This document shows, piece by piece, positions 17,828 through 27,892 of a DNA stretch of 64,000 nucleotides; the stretch's first letter is position 1, and the number at the start of each line of letters is the position of its first letter. The stretch lies in contig NZ_RCTF01000006.1 in NCBI RefSeq assembly GCF_003667445.1, forward strand, positions 124,001 through 188,000, written 5' to 3'. The stretch is from Xanthobacter tagetidis (GTDB lineage: Bacteria > Pseudomonadota > Alphaproteobacteria > Rhizobiales > Xanthobacteraceae). Under the pieces are notes generated by a model that saw only the letters and a list, made by a program, of their open reading frames with translations, had not been told where the DNA came from and ran no database searches. The translations under genes were made by a program, and so were the position numbers.

Positions 17828-18784
17828 TCAGAAGTGGGTGAGGAAGTCGTCGATCTTGCGCAGCGCCTGGTCGGTGATGGGACCGGGGAAGCCGATGAAG
17901 ACGTGGCAGCCGCCGGGATAGACGTCGAGCGCGCTCTCGTTGCCCGCCGCCATCCAGCGCGCCGCCATGAACAGGCTGTCGTCGAGCAGCGGGTCCTTGG
18001 CGCCCACCGTGAACAGCGCCTTCGGCAGGCCGCGCAGGTCCGCCAGCAGCGGCGAGACGTCCGGATCGTCGGGATTGCCCACAAGCCGCAGATAGTTGCG
18101 CACGAAGCGGGCGATGTCGGCGGTGTTCAGCACCAAAGGCTGGTCGCCCCAGTTGCGCGCCGAGGGGGTGAGGCGCAGATCGTAGCAGCCGGCGGTGAGG
18201 TTGGCGGCCGTGAACGGCTGCATCAGGTGCTTGTCGCGCAGCCGCAGCAGGGTCGCCACCGCCAGCGTCGCGCCGCCGGATTCCCCGCCGATGGCGAAGC
18301 GGTGGGTGCCGAAGCGCGCCGCCCCCTCCTTCACCAGCCACAGCGCCACCGCCTCGCAGTCGTCCGGGCCGGCGGGATAGGGCACTTCGGGGGCGAGGGC
18401 ATAGTCCACCGACACCACCGCGAGGCCGCAATTGGCCGCGATGCGGTCGGTCAGCCCCTCATTCTCGCGCGCCGAGCCCAGGGTCCAGCCGCCGCCGTGG
18501 ATGTGCAGGTAGACGCCCTTGGGCGCGCCGTCCGGCATCACGATGCGCACCGGCACCGGGCCACGCGGGCCGGGAACCGTCTCGTCGTGGGCGCGCTTGC
18601 TCTCGGGCGGCAGCGGGAAGGTGCCCTTGCCGGACGCACGCGCCGCGCGGATCGCCGGCAACGGCACCGACCAGCGGTTCGGCAGGCCCTGCAGGGTCTT
18701 GACGATGGCGTCGTTCACCATGCGCGTGCCGGGGGCGACGGCATCGTCCGCGAACGCTTCGGGATCGAGGATCAGCTTCGGCAT
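17828..18784 (-). CDS. Alpha/beta hydrolase, hormone-sensitive-lipase (Aes-like) family
   Basis: A 318-residue esterase-type protein. The oxyanion-hole motif HGGGW is near residue 95, the nucleophile elbow GGESGG near 168, and the acid/His pair is in GAKDPLLDD and GGCHVF towards the C-terminus. HSL-family enzymes hydrolyse short-chain esters in the cytoplasm, and there is no signal peptide. The natural substrate is unknown. Confidence 0.88.
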   Translation of the reverse strand: MPKLILDPEAFADDAVAPGTRMVNDAIVKTLQGLPNRWSVPLPAIRAARASGKGTFPLPPESKRAHDETVPGPRGPVPVRIVMPDGAPKGVYLHIHGGGWTLGSARENEGLTDRIAANCGLAVVSVDYALAPEVPYPAGPDDCEAVALWLVKEGAARFGTHRFAIGGESGGATLAVATLLRLRDKHLMQPFTAANLTAGCYDLRLTPSARNWGDQPLVLNTADIARFVRNYLRLVGNPDDPDVSPLLADLRGLPKALFTVGAKDPLLDDSLFMAARWMAAGNESALDVYPGGCHVFIGFPGPITDQALRKIDDFLTHF

Positions 18785-18874
18785 GGGCGGTCCTGGCTGG
18801 GGAAGGAAGCGACTGCCGCGTTATAAGCCCAAGCAGGGCCCGTTGGGCAGCCGGCATGATGGAAGGCGCGAGAG

Positions 18875-19342
18875 ATGACGCAGATGCGACGCACCCCGGC
18901 GCGGCGCGCGCCCGTCACCACCCAGGCCCATGCGCGGCTCACGGTGGAGACGCGCGGCCAGGGCTTCACCGACCTCACCCGCGAGACGGCCGCCTTCCTT
19001 GAGGAGATCGGCGCCGGCAGCGGGCTGCTGGTGCTGTTCTGCCGCCACACCTCCGCCTCCCTCACCATCCAGGAGAATGCCGACCCGGACGTGCGGCGCG
19101 ACCTGCTCACCGCGCTCGACCGCCTCGCCCCGCGCGACCTCGGATGGGTGCACGATCTGGAGGGGCCGGACGACATGCCCGCCCATGTGCGCACCCTCGT
19201 CACCGACAGCGGTCTTTTTATACCCGTCATCGACGGGCGCATGGTGCTGGGCACCTGGCAGGGCCTCTATCTGATCGAGCACCGCGACGCGCCGCACGCG
19301 CGCGAGGTTGCGCTGCAATTCACCGGGCAGGCCGGGAATTGA
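18875..19342 (+). CDS. YjbQ/UPF0047 family protein
   Basis: A 155-residue protein with the UPF0047 signature: GLLVLFCRHTSASLTIQENA, a DLGWVHDLEGPDDMPAHVR block with conserved His, and GTWQGLYLIEHRD. Family members show weak thiamine-phosphate synthase activity in E. coli, but the physiological role is unclear. The ATG at 18875 follows GGAAGG. The gene is divergent from the lipase-like hydrolase. Confidence 0.9.
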   Translation: MTQMRRTPARRAPVTTQAHARLTVETRGQGFTDLTRETAAFLEEIGAGSGLLVLFCRHTSASLTIQENADPDVRRDLLTALDRLAPRDLGWVHDLEGPDDMPAHVRTLVTDSGLFIPVIDGRMVLGTWQGLYLIEHRDAPHAREVALQFTGQAGN

Positions 19343-19459
19343 TCTGACCGGCTTGTCATCGCTTCGCCACGGATCGATGATCGGCACAACCGAATCTAAG
19401 CTGCGTCAACCTTGGCGCGGCCGCTGCCAGCAAAATGGCCGGGCGTGGGGAGGGTGTAC

Positions 19460-20134
19460 GTGCCAGAGGACGTCGCATCGGGTCTGCGCCTCGTCATCGC
19501 CGACGACCATCCTTTGTTCCGCGGCGCGCTGCGCGAGGCCATCTCCGGCCACGCCTCCGGCGTCCAGGTCGAGGAAGTGGGCACCTTCGACGACCTCACC
19601 GCTTTGCTCGAACGGGATGCGGACGTCGACCTGATCCTGCTCGACCTCACCATGCCGGGGGCGCGCGGCTTCTCCGGCCTCATCTATCTGCGCGCGCAGT
19701 ATGCCGCGCTGCCGGTGGTGGTGGTGTCCGGCAACGAGGAGCCGTCCGTTATCAGGCGCTGCATCGATCTCGGCGCCTCCGGCTTCATCCCCAAGACCAT
19801 GGCGGTGGCCGACATGCGCCAGGCGGTGACGCAGGTGCTGAAGGGCGAGACCTTCGTGCCGGCGGACATCAACCTGTCCACCAAGACCGACGCCGAGACC
19901 GACGCCATCATCGCCCGCCTCTCCACCCTCACGCCGCAGCAGGTGCGGGTGCTGATGATGCTGGCGGAGGGCCGGCTCAACAAGCAGATCGCCTACGAGC
20001 TGTCGGTCTCCGAGGCGACCGTGAAGGCGCATGTCTCCGCCATCCTCCAGAAGCTGGGCGTGGAGAGCCGCACCCAGGCGGTGATCGCCGTCTCCAAGGT
20101 CGAGACCGGCCTGTGGAGCCAGCAGCAGGCCTGA
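19460..20134 (+). CDS. NarL/LuxR-family response regulator
   Basis: The 224-residue protein has a receiver domain (acidic pair in VIADDHPLFRG, phospho-acceptor Asp in LILLDLTMPG, Lys in GFIPKTM) and a C-terminal LuxR helix-turn-helix (TPQQVRVLMMLAEGRLNKQIAYELSVSEATVKAHVSAIL, residues ~150-190). A GTG at 19460, 6 nt after GGGGAGG, is the best start; upstream in-frame codons lack a spaced ribosome-binding site. No histidine kinase gene is adjacent, so its partner is unknown. Confidence 0.9.
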   Translation: MPEDVASGLRLVIADDHPLFRGALREAISGHASGVQVEEVGTFDDLTALLERDADVDLILLDLTMPGARGFSGLIYLRAQYAALPVVVVSGNEEPSVIRRCIDLGASGFIPKTMAVADMRQAVTQVLKGETFVPADINLSTKTDAETDAIIARLSTLTPQQVRVLMMLAEGRLNKQIAYELSVSEATVKAHVSAILQKLGVESRTQAVIAVSKVETGLWSQQQA

Positions 20135-20246
20135 TTCCCGCCGCCCCGCGCCGCTCGAAACGCTTTATTTGCCTTCCAGGGTTTTCCTGGCGCGACGGCG
20201 TGCCCATCGCCGGGCAAGGCTTCAAGGACGGAAGGCGGCGCGAGCC

Positions 20247-21623
20247 ATGAGCGACGACACCATGCGCCCCCCGGCACCGGGGGAGGCGGCCACCGGCTGG
20301 TGGGCGCGGATGCTTGCCGGCCTCAAGGTCTACGGCCAGCCGGGCGTGCTCTCCGTCATGTTTCTCGGCTTCTCCTCGGGCCTGCCGCTGGCGCTCACGG
20401 GCACCACGCTCTCGGTGTGGATGACGGAGGCCGGGGTGAGCCTCGGCAGCATCGGGCTGTTCTCGCTGGTAGGCGTGCCCTACACGCTGAAGTTCCTGTG
20501 GGCGCCGCTGGTGGATGCGCTCGACGTGCCGCTGCTCTCGCGCCTGTTCGGCCGGCGGCGCGGCTGGCTGCTGGCGACCCAGCTGGCGCTGATGGCCGCC
20601 ATCCTGTTCCTCGGCTTCCAGGACCCGCTGTCCGCGCCGCTGCTGGTCGCGCTCGGAGCGCTGGTGGTCGCGACCGTCTCGGCGACCCAGGACATCGTGG
20701 TCGACGCCTACCGCGTGGAGCGCCTCGCCGGCAACGAGCAGGCGGCCGGCATGGCGGGCTATGTGGCCGCCTACCGGGTGGGCATGCTGGTCTCGGGCGC
20801 GGGCATCATCGCCCTCGTCGCCTATTTCGAGGTCGCCGGCGTCCCGCGCGCCTCGGTCTGGCTCTGGGGCTATGTGGTGGCCGGCGCGCTGATGCTGGTG
20901 GGCATCCTCACCACCCTCCTCTCCCGCGAGCCGGAGGCGCCGGCGCGGGAGACGGACGCGGGCGCCCTCTCCCGCGTGGTCTCGACGGCGGTGGGCGCGT
21001 TCTCGGAATTCCTGTCGCGCGAGCAGGCGGCGACGATCCTGCTGTTCGTGCTGCTGTTCAAGTTCTGCGACGCCTTCGCCGGCGTGCTGACGGCACCGTT
21101 CGTGATCGCAATCGGCTTCGACAAGGCGACCTATGCGGGCATCGTCAAGGGCGTCGGCTTCTTCGCCGCCCTCGCCGGCGGGTTCGCCGGCGGCTATATC
21201 GCCCGCGAGCTGTCGCTGGTCAAAAGCCTGTGGATCGCCGGCATCCTGCAGATCCTGTCCAACCTCGCCTTCACGCTCCAGGCCGTGGTGGGCGTGAACG
21301 TGCCGCTGCTCACCGCGACCATCGTGGTGGAGAACTTCACCGGCGCCATCGGCACGGTGATCTTCGTCGCCTACCTCTCGGCGCTGTGCGGCGCCCGCGC
21401 GCATACCGCGACCCAGTATGCGCTGCTGACCGCGCTGACCGCCGTGGGGCGCACCTTCCTCGCCTCCGGCGGCGGGTTCGTGGCCGAGGCCACGGGCTGG
21501 CCGGTGTTCTTCGTCATCACCGCCGTGGCGGGACTGCCGGGGCTGGCGCTGCTCGCCTTCCTCCAGGCCAGGGGCCATTTCCGCACCCTGCGGAGCGGCG
21601 CGCCGCCCGCAGCCGCGGACTGA
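20247..21623 (+). CDS. ampG: AmpG-family muropeptide MFS transporter
   Basis: A 458-residue protein with about 12-14 transmembrane helices. The AmpG features are an early MFLGFSSGLPLALTGTTLSVW, the loop YTLKFLWAPLVDALDVP, and ATVSATQDIVVDAYRVE. AmpG imports anhydro-muropeptides released during cell-wall turnover for recycling. In many proteobacteria it also links wall damage to beta-lactamase induction; no ampC or ampR is nearby. The ATG at 20247 is preferred to upstream codons, which would add an Arg-rich leader. Confidence 0.88.
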   Translation: MSDDTMRPPAPGEAATGWWARMLAGLKVYGQPGVLSVMFLGFSSGLPLALTGTTLSVWMTEAGVSLGSIGLFSLVGVPYTLKFLWAPLVDALDVPLLSRLFGRRRGWLLATQLALMAAILFLGFQDPLSAPLLVALGALVVATVSATQDIVVDAYRVERLAGNEQAAGMAGYVAAYRVGMLVSGAGIIALVAYFEVAGVPRASVWLWGYVVAGALMLVGILTTLLSREPEAPARETDAGALSRVVSTAVGAFSEFLSREQAATILLFVLLFKFCDAFAGVLTAPFVIAIGFDKATYAGIVKGVGFFAALAGGFAGGYIARELSLVKSLWIAGILQILSNLAFTLQAVVGVNVPLLTATIVVENFTGAIGTVIFVAYLSALCGARAHTATQYALLTALTAVGRTFLASGGGFVAEATGWPVFFVITAVAGLPGLALLAFLQARGHFRTLRSGAPPAAAD

Positions 21624-21641
21624 CGGCGCTCCAGAACGCGA

Positions 21642-21672
21642 GAAGGCGGCCGACCCGGGGTCCGCCGCCTTC
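21642..21672. terminator. Bidirectional hairpin terminator between ampG and the RND pump
   Basis: A 9-bp outer stem (GAAGGCGGC, 21642-21650, with GCCGCCTTC, 21664-21672) encloses a second GACCC/GGGTC pairing. It separates convergent genes. T-runs are weak, so efficiency is uncertain. Confidence 0.7.
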
Positions 21673-21694
21673 GTCCTTCCGTCCTGTGTCCGGC

Positions 21695-24600
21695 CTATTC
21701 GGCGGGGGCGGGGTGGCTGGTACCGGCGGGCTTTTCCGGTTCCGCGCCGTCCTTCGGCTTCCTTGAGCCCAGCCCGGCGAGCCAGCGGGCGAAGACGTAG
21801 AAGGCCGGCGTGAAGAGCAGGCCGAACACCGTCACGCCGATCATGCCGTAGAACACCGCCGTGCCCAGCGCCTGCCTGAGCTCTGAGCCGGCGCCCACCG
21901 CCCACACCAGCGGCACCACGCCGAGGATGAAGGCGAGGGAGGTCATGATGATCGGCCGCAGGCGCAGCCGCGCCGCCTCCACCGCCGCCTCGCGCCGGCC
22001 GTGGCCCTGGTCCTCCAGCTGCTTGGCGAACTCGACGATCAGGATCGCGTTCTTCGCCGCGAGGCCGATCAGCACGATGAACCCGACCTGGGTCAGGATG
22101 TTGTTGTCCTGCCCCCGGAAGATCACGCCGCCGAGCGCCGCGACGAGGCACATGGGCACGATGAGGATGACCGCCAGCGGCAGCGTCAGGCTCTCATACT
22201 GCGCCGCCAGCACCAGGAACACGAACACCACGCCCAGCGCGAAGGCGAAGATGGCGGTGTTGCCCGCCCGCTCCTGCTGGAACGCGAGCGTCGTCCACTC
22301 GAAGGCGAAGCCTTGCGGCAGCGTCTTGGCGGCGAGCCCCTGCATGATCTGCATGGCCTGGCCCTGCGAGTAGCCGGGCGCGGGCGAGCCGTCGAGTTCG
22401 GCGGCGGGGTAGAGGTTGTAGCGCGGCACGCGGTAGGGACCGGAGATGTCGCGCACGGTGGCGAACGAGCCGATCGGCACGGTCTCGCCGTTGGCCGCGC
22501 GCACGCGGATGGAGAGCACGTCCTTCGGGTCGAGGCGGTACTGGGCATCCGCCTGCGCCTGCACCCGGAAGGTGCGGCCGAACAGGTTGAAGTCGTTGAC
22601 GTAGGTCGACCCGATATAGGTCTGGAGCGCCGCGAACACGTCGGCCACGTTGATGCGCAGCAGCTGCGCCTTCTGGCGGTCGATGTCGAGGAACAGCTGC
22701 GGCGTCGAGGTCTCGAACAGCGAATAGACCTGCTGCAGGCCCGGCGTCTGCGCCGCCGCGCCCATCATGGCGTAGACCGCGCCGCGCAGCGCCTGGAGCC
22801 CGTTGCCCGCGCGGTCCTCGATCATCATGCGGAAGCCGCCGGCATTGCCGATGCCCTGCACGGGCGGCGGCTGCACCACGATCATCTGCGCTTCCTGGAT
22901 AGCCGCCATCTTGCCGAACAGCGCCTTCTGCACCGCCGCGGCGGTGCGGTTCGGATCGCCGCCGCGCTCCGAGAACGGCTCCAGGATCACGAACATGGCG
23001 CCGGCATTGGGGGCGTTGGTGAAGGTCGCGCCCGAGAAGCCGGCGATGTTGATGACATGGCCGACACCCGGCGTGCCGAGGACGAGGTCGCCGGCGCGCT
23101 TCATCACCTCCTCGGTGCGCTGCATGGCGGCGCCGGGCGGCAACTGGGCGGCGATGATGAGGTAGCCGCGGTCCTGCGCCGGGATGAAGCCCTGCGGCGT
23201 GGTGACGAACAGATGGCCGCCGAAGGCGACGATGCCGGCATAGAGCAGCAGCATCACCGCCACGATCCGAACCAGGCGGGCGGTGAGGTAGGCGTAGCCG
23301 TTGCCCAGCGCCTCGAAGCTGCGGTTGAAGACGCGGAAGAAGGCGACGAAGGGGCGGGCATACCAGGCCGGCTTCTCGTGCGCCGCGCGGTGCGGCTTCA
23401 GCAGCAGCGCGCACATGGCCGGCGACAGCGTCAGCGAGACGAACAGCGAGATCAGCGTCGAGCCGGCGATGGTGAGCGCGAACTGCCGGTAGAACTCGCC
23501 CGACAGGCCGGTGATGAAGGCGGTGGGGATGAACACCGCGGACAGCACCAGCGAGATGGCCACCAGCGCGCCGCCGACCTCGTCCATGGTCTTGTAGGCG
23601 GCATCGCGTGGCGAGAGCCCCGCCTCGATATTGCGCTCCACGTTCTCCACCACGACGATGGCGTCGTCGACGACGATGCCCACCGCCAGCACCAGGCCGA
23701 ACAGCGACAGGTTGTTCAGCGAGAAGCCGAACAGGCTCATGATGAAGAAGGTGCCCACCAGCGAGATCGGGATGGCGAGGATGGGGATGATCGCCGCGCG
23801 CCAGGTCTGCAGGAACAGCACCACCACCAGCACCACCAGCAGGATCGCCTCGCCGATGGTGTGGATCACCGCCGTCACCGACTGCTGGATGAACTCGGTG
23901 GGGTTGTAGTAGATCGCGTATTTGAGGCCGACCGGGAAGGTATTCTCGATCTGCTTCATCTGCGCGATCACCGCATTGCCGGTGGCGAGCGCGTTCGATC
24001 CGGGGCGCTGGAACACGCCGAGCTGGATCGAGATGTCCTTGTCGAGGAACGAGGTCGAGGCGTAGTCCTGGGCGGAGATCTCCACCCGGCCCACGTCCTT
24101 CAGCCGCACCAGCGCCTGGTCGGTCTGCTTGATGACGATGTTGGCGAACTCGGCCGGGTCGGCGAGCCGCCCCAGCGTGCGCACCGCGACCTGGAACGGG
24201 CGCTGCTGCGCCACCGGCGGTGCATTCAGCACGCCCGAAGCCACCTGCACGTTCTGCGCCCTCAGCCCCGTCACCACGTCGGTGGAGGTGAGGTTGAGCT
24301 GGCTCATGCGGTCCGGATCGAGCCAGATCGTCATGGCGTATTCGCGCGAGCCGAACACGGTGATGGAGCCCACGCCGTCGATGCGCGAGAGCACGTCCTT
24401 CACCTGGGCGTTGGCGAAGTTGGAGATGAACAGCGGGTCGCGCGAGCCGTCCGGCGAGAACAGGCTGACCACCAACAGCAAATCGGGCGACGACTTGGCC
24501 GTCACCACGCCCACCTGCTGCACCTCGGCCGGCAGGCGCGGCTGGGCGATGGCGACGCGGTTCTGCACCTGCACCTGGGCGATGTCGAGATTGGTGCCGA

Positions 24601-24892
24601 TGTCGAACGTCACCGAGATCGAGAAGCGTCCGTCCGCCGTGGAGTTGGACGAGATGTAGAGCATGCGCTCCACGCCGTTGATCTGCTGCTCGATGGGGGC
24701 GACGACGGTGTCGGCCACGGTCTCGGCCGAGGCGCCCGGATACTGGCCGGTCACGGTGATGACCGGCGGGGCGATCTCGGGATATTGCGCCACCGGAAGG
24801 CGCGAATAGGACACGGCGCCGAGAATCACCAGCATGGTGGAAAGCACGCAGGCGAAGATCGGCCGGTCGATGAAGAAGTGTGAGAGCCTCAT
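21695..24892 (-). CDS. RND (HAE1-type) efflux pump inner-membrane subunit
   Basis: A 1065-residue AcrB/MexF-like pump with 12 transmembrane helices and two large periplasmic loops. The proton-relay Asp pair is visible in GIVVDDAIVVVENVERN (TM4). The N-terminus MRLSHFFIDRPIFACVLS and the C-terminal GVTVFGLLFTPAFYV are family hallmarks. It should export hydrophobic drugs or metabolites using the proton gradient. It lies 10 bp after the adaptor gene as an operon. No outer-membrane channel gene accompanies it, so it must borrow one encoded elsewhere. Confidence 0.95.
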   Translation of the reverse strand: MRLSHFFIDRPIFACVLSTMLVILGAVSYSRLPVAQYPEIAPPVITVTGQYPGASAETVADTVVAPIEQQINGVERMLYISSNSTADGRFSISVTFDIGTNLDIAQVQVQNRVAIAQPRLPAEVQQVGVVTAKSSPDLLLVVSLFSPDGSRDPLFISNFANAQVKDVLSRIDGVGSITVFGSREYAMTIWLDPDRMSQLNLTSTDVVTGLRAQNVQVASGVLNAPPVAQQRPFQVAVRTLGRLADPAEFANIVIKQTDQALVRLKDVGRVEISAQDYASTSFLDKDISIQLGVFQRPGSNALATGNAVIAQMKQIENTFPVGLKYAIYYNPTEFIQQSVTAVIHTIGEAILLVVLVVVLFLQTWRAAIIPILAIPISLVGTFFIMSLFGFSLNNLSLFGLVLAVGIVVDDAIVVVENVERNIEAGLSPRDAAYKTMDEVGGALVAISLVLSAVFIPTAFITGLSGEFYRQFALTIAGSTLISLFVSLTLSPAMCALLLKPHRAAHEKPAWYARPFVAFFRVFNRSFEALGNGYAYLTARLVRIVAVMLLLYAGIVAFGGHLFVTTPQGFIPAQDRGYLIIAAQLPPGAAMQRTEEVMKRAGDLVLGTPGVGHVINIAGFSGATFTNAPNAGAMFVILEPFSERGGDPNRTAAAVQKALFGKMAAIQEAQMIVVQPPPVQGIGNAGGFRMMIEDRAGNGLQALRGAVYAMMGAAAQTPGLQQVYSLFETSTPQLFLDIDRQKAQLLRINVADVFAALQTYIGSTYVNDFNLFGRTFRVQAQADAQYRLDPKDVLSIRVRAANGETVPIGSFATVRDISGPYRVPRYNLYPAAELDGSPAPGYSQGQAMQIMQGLAAKTLPQGFAFEWTTLAFQQERAGNTAIFAFALGVVFVFLVLAAQYESLTLPLAVILIVPMCLVAALGGVIFRGQDNNILTQVGFIVLIGLAAKNAILIVEFAKQLEDQGHGRREAAVEAARLRLRPIIMTSLAFILGVVPLVWAVGAGSELRQALGTAVFYGMIGVTVFGLLFTPAFYVFARWLAGLGSRKPKDGAEPEKPAGTSHPAPAE

Positions 24893-24902
24893 GGCCGCCC
24901 CC

Positions 24903-26081
24903 TCACTTCGCAGCGGCCGGCGCGGCGCCCGCGGGGGCTCCCGCGTCGGCGGCCTTGACCTCCTGGGGCGCGACGGTGACGCCGGGGCGCACGCGCATCA
25001 GCCCGTTCACCACCACCTTGTCGGTGGGCGCGAGGCCGTCGCGGATCACCCGGTCGGGGCCCACCAGCGGGCCGAGCTCGACGAAGCGCTGCTGCACCTT
25101 GTTGTCGGACCCGACCACGAACACGAACTTCTTCACCTGCTCGGAGCCGATGGCGACTTCCGGCACCACCAGGGTCTGGTAGGGCGCGCCGGCGTCGAGC
25201 CTCAGGCGGGCGAACATGCCGGGCCGGAACAGGCCGTCCTTGTTGGCGAACACGGCGCGGCCGCGGATGGTGCCGGTCTCCCGGTCCACCACGTTGTTCA
25301 GGAAGTCCATCTCGCCCTTGTGGGTGAAGCCCTTGTCGTCGATCAGCTTCAGCTCGACCGGAGCACCCTTGATCTCGGTGCCCATGCGGCGCGTGTAGCG
25401 CAGCAGCGAGGCCTCATCGATGGAGAACTCGAAGCGGATCGGATCGGTGGAAACGATCACCGCGAGCAAGGTCGGCGAGGCGCCGGTGCCGCCGGTGACG
25501 TAATTGCCCACCGAAACGCGGCGGTCGCCGATGCGGCCGGACACCGGGGCGCGGATCTCGGTGAAGTTGAGGTCCAGCTCGGCGGTGCGCACGGCCGCTT
25601 CCTGGGACTGCACGTTGGCGGCGGCGGTGCGCTCGGCCTGGGTGCGCTGCTCGAACGCCTGCTTGGAGATGGCGTTCGAGTTCTTGTCCTCAAGCAGGGT
25701 GCGGGCACGTTCCAGGTCGGCCTTGGTGAAGTCCATCACCGCCTTGGTCTGGGAAAGGTTCGCCTTGGCCTGGTCGAGGGCGATCTTGAACGGGCGCTGG
25801 TCGATGGTGAACAGCAGGTCGCCCTCCTTCACCATCTGGCCGTCGGTGAAGTGGATCTTGTCGAGGTAGCCGGAGACACGGGCGCGCAGGTTCACCTCGT
25901 CGATGGCGACGAAGCGGCCGACATACTCGTCGTGGTCGGTCACCGTGCGCGTGGCCGGGCTCGCCACCGTCACCTGCGGGGCGGGCGGCGGCCCCGACTG
26001 CTGCGGAGCCGGCTGGCCGCAGGCGGACAGCGCCAGCGCGCAGGCAAGTATGGCAGGAACACTGCGGGCAACATTCATCAT
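24903..26081 (-). CDS. RND efflux periplasmic adaptor (membrane fusion) lipoprotein
   Basis: A 392-residue adaptor with a lipoprotein signal (ILACALALSACG, lipobox Cys), a split biotinyl-lipoyl domain (VNLRARVSGYLDKIHFTDGQMVKEGDLLFTID, and later LNFTEIRAPVSGRIGDRRVSVG), an alpha-hairpin between them and a beta-barrel region. It bridges the pump to an outer-membrane channel. Two adjacent ATG codons at 26081 and 26078 are possible starts; the ORF runs further upstream without coding character. No TetR- or LysR-type regulator is adjacent. Confidence 0.93.
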   Translation of the reverse strand: MMNVARSVPAILACALALSACGQPAPQQSGPPPAPQVTVASPATRTVTDHDEYVGRFVAIDEVNLRARVSGYLDKIHFTDGQMVKEGDLLFTIDQRPFKIALDQAKANLSQTKAVMDFTKADLERARTLLEDKNSNAISKQAFEQRTQAERTAAANVQSQEAAVRTAELDLNFTEIRAPVSGRIGDRRVSVGNYVTGGTGASPTLLAVIVSTDPIRFEFSIDEASLLRYTRRMGTEIKGAPVELKLIDDKGFTHKGEMDFLNNVVDRETGTIRGRAVFANKDGLFRPGMFARLRLDAGAPYQTLVVPEVAIGSEQVKKFVFVVGSDNKVQQRFVELGPLVGPDRVIRDGLAPTDKVVVNGLMRVRPGVTVAPQEVKAADAGAPAGAAPAAAK

Positions 26082-26241
26082 CGGTCCGGCTCCGGGTGGA
26101 CGCGCGGCGTCCACCAATGTCGTGAGCAAGGTCCGGCACGTCCCGCAACCGAAGGGCCAAGACCGAAAGGCGGCCGATCGAATAGCACAGCGCGCTGCGA
26201 TGCAAAACGTTTCGAACGACATTTTTTCCGCCGCGAAAGCC

Positions 26242-27780
26242 TCACAGGCCGCGCCGGCCGATCACCCCGGCGATGAAGCCGCGGCCCAGAAGTGACGCGA
26301 CGGCAAGGGCATAGCAAAGCGCGCCGGCCGCCACCACGAGCCCGAGCATCACTTCTTCGCGCGCCCAGAGCCCGGCGGCCAGGAGGCGGTCGGCCCCATA
26401 TTGCGCGCCGAGCAGAGCGGCGGCGACGACGGCGAGCACGGCCGCGAGCCGGGCCAGATGCCCGCCGAGCTTCTCGTCGCCCACGGGCAGACCCTGGCGC
26501 ACGGCGAACACCACCAGAAGTCCGAGATTGATCCAGCCGCCGATGGCCGTGGCGAGCGCGAGGCCCACCTGGGCGAGCGCGCCCATGAGGGCGAACTTGA
26601 GCGCGACATTGATGGCGACCGCGGTGAGCGAGGCGATCATGGGCGTGCGGGTGTCGCCGCGCGCATGGAACGGGGCGATGAAGGCGCGCACCACCACGAA
26701 GGAGAGGAGGCCGACGCCATAGGCCTGGAGCGTCGCCGCCGCCTCCGCCGCGTCGGCCGCCGTGAAGGCGCCCCGGGCGAACAGAGCGCGCATGGTGAGG
26801 TCCGGCACCACCAGAGCGGCGGCCACGAAGGGAATGGCGAGCAGCGCCGCCAGCTCCACCGCGCGGGCCTGGGCGCGGGCGGCGCCGGCATCGTCCTTGG
26901 CCGCGAGGCGGCGCGCCATCTCCGGCAGGAGCACGGTGCCCACCGCGATGCCCACCACGCCGATGGGCAATTGGTTGATCCGGTCGGCGTAATAGAGCGC
27001 CGAGAGCGCGCCGGCGGGCAGGAACGTGGCGATGATGGTATCGGCGAACAGCGCGATCTGGATGCCGGCCGAGCCGATGATGGCCGGCCCCAGCGCCTTC
27101 AGGAACTGGCGCGTGCCGGGATCGAGCGTCGGCCGCGAGAACCGGAGCCCGATGCCCGAACGCTCCGCATCCGCCCCCACCGCGAACAGCTGCGCGACGC
27201 CGGAGATCAGCACCCCCCACGCCGCCGCGTGGCCGGCGGTCGGGAACAAGGCGGCGGCGAGCAGCGTGCCCACCATGCACACATTCAAGAGGATCGGCGC
27301 CGCCGCCGGCACGGCGAAGCGGCCGGAGGCGTTGAGCGCGCCGGAGGCGAGCGTGGCGACCGAGATCAGCGCGAGATACGGGAAGGTGATGCGCGTCAGC
27401 GCCACGGCGAGGCCGTAGCGCTCGGGATCGTCCGCAAGGCCCGGCGCGAGCAGCGCCACGAATTCAGGCGTGAAGGCGAGCACCAGCGCCAGAAGCACGC
27501 CGTGCACGATCATCATCGCGGTGAGGATCTCGTCGGCGAAATGGCGCGCCCGTTGCGGTCCGTCCTGCTCCCGAAGGCGCGAATAGGTGGGCACGAAGGC
27601 GGCGTTGAACGCGCCCTCGGCGAAGATCGCGCGGAAATGATTGGGCAGGCGGAAGGCGACGAAGAAGGCGTCCGCCACCGGCCCGGCGCCCAGCACGGCG
27701 GCCATCACCACGTCGCGGATGAAGCCGGCGAGGCGCGAGAGCAGGGTGAAGCCGCCCACGGAGAGGATGTTGCGGAACAT
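26242..27780 (-). CDS. murJ: Lipid II flippase MurJ
   Basis: A 512-residue MOP-superfamily protein with about 14 transmembrane helices. The MviN/MurJ signature is at the N-terminus (LLSRLAGFIRDVVMAAVLGAGPVADAFFVAFRLPNHFRAIFAEGAF), with conserved FARGAFTAAD and F-I-A-P-F-H-A-R-G-D-T-R-T-P later. It flips the peptidoglycan precursor lipid II to the periplasm and is essential in most bacteria. It is divergent from the 6S RNA/formyl-THF ligase locus and has no close operon partner. Confidence 0.96.
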   Translation of the reverse strand: MFRNILSVGGFTLLSRLAGFIRDVVMAAVLGAGPVADAFFVAFRLPNHFRAIFAEGAFNAAFVPTYSRLREQDGPQRARHFADEILTAMMIVHGVLLALVLAFTPEFVALLAPGLADDPERYGLAVALTRITFPYLALISVATLASGALNASGRFAVPAAAPILLNVCMVGTLLAAALFPTAGHAAAWGVLISGVAQLFAVGADAERSGIGLRFSRPTLDPGTRQFLKALGPAIIGSAGIQIALFADTIIATFLPAGALSALYYADRINQLPIGVVGIAVGTVLLPEMARRLAAKDDAGAARAQARAVELAALLAIPFVAAALVVPDLTMRALFARGAFTAADAAEAAATLQAYGVGLLSFVVVRAFIAPFHARGDTRTPMIASLTAVAINVALKFALMGALAQVGLALATAIGGWINLGLLVVFAVRQGLPVGDEKLGGHLARLAAVLAVVAAALLGAQYGADRLLAAGLWAREEVMLGLVVAAGALCYALAVASLLGRGFIAGVIGRRGL

Positions 27781-27892
27781 GAATCGCTTCGGCGCCCTAA
27801 AGGTGGTCCGGTTCTATCCCGTCCGCACGCGCGCGGCCAGACGCGCCGTCGCAAGGAAGGGCTGGCGCTTTGCCCGGTTCGCACCTACATTG

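Noticed and set aside
22001..24883. A 960-residue open frame on the plus strand across the RND pump gene
   Set aside because: It is antisense to a clear RND transporter, rich in Arg, His and Gly as expected of a GC-rich shadow, with no recognisable motifs.
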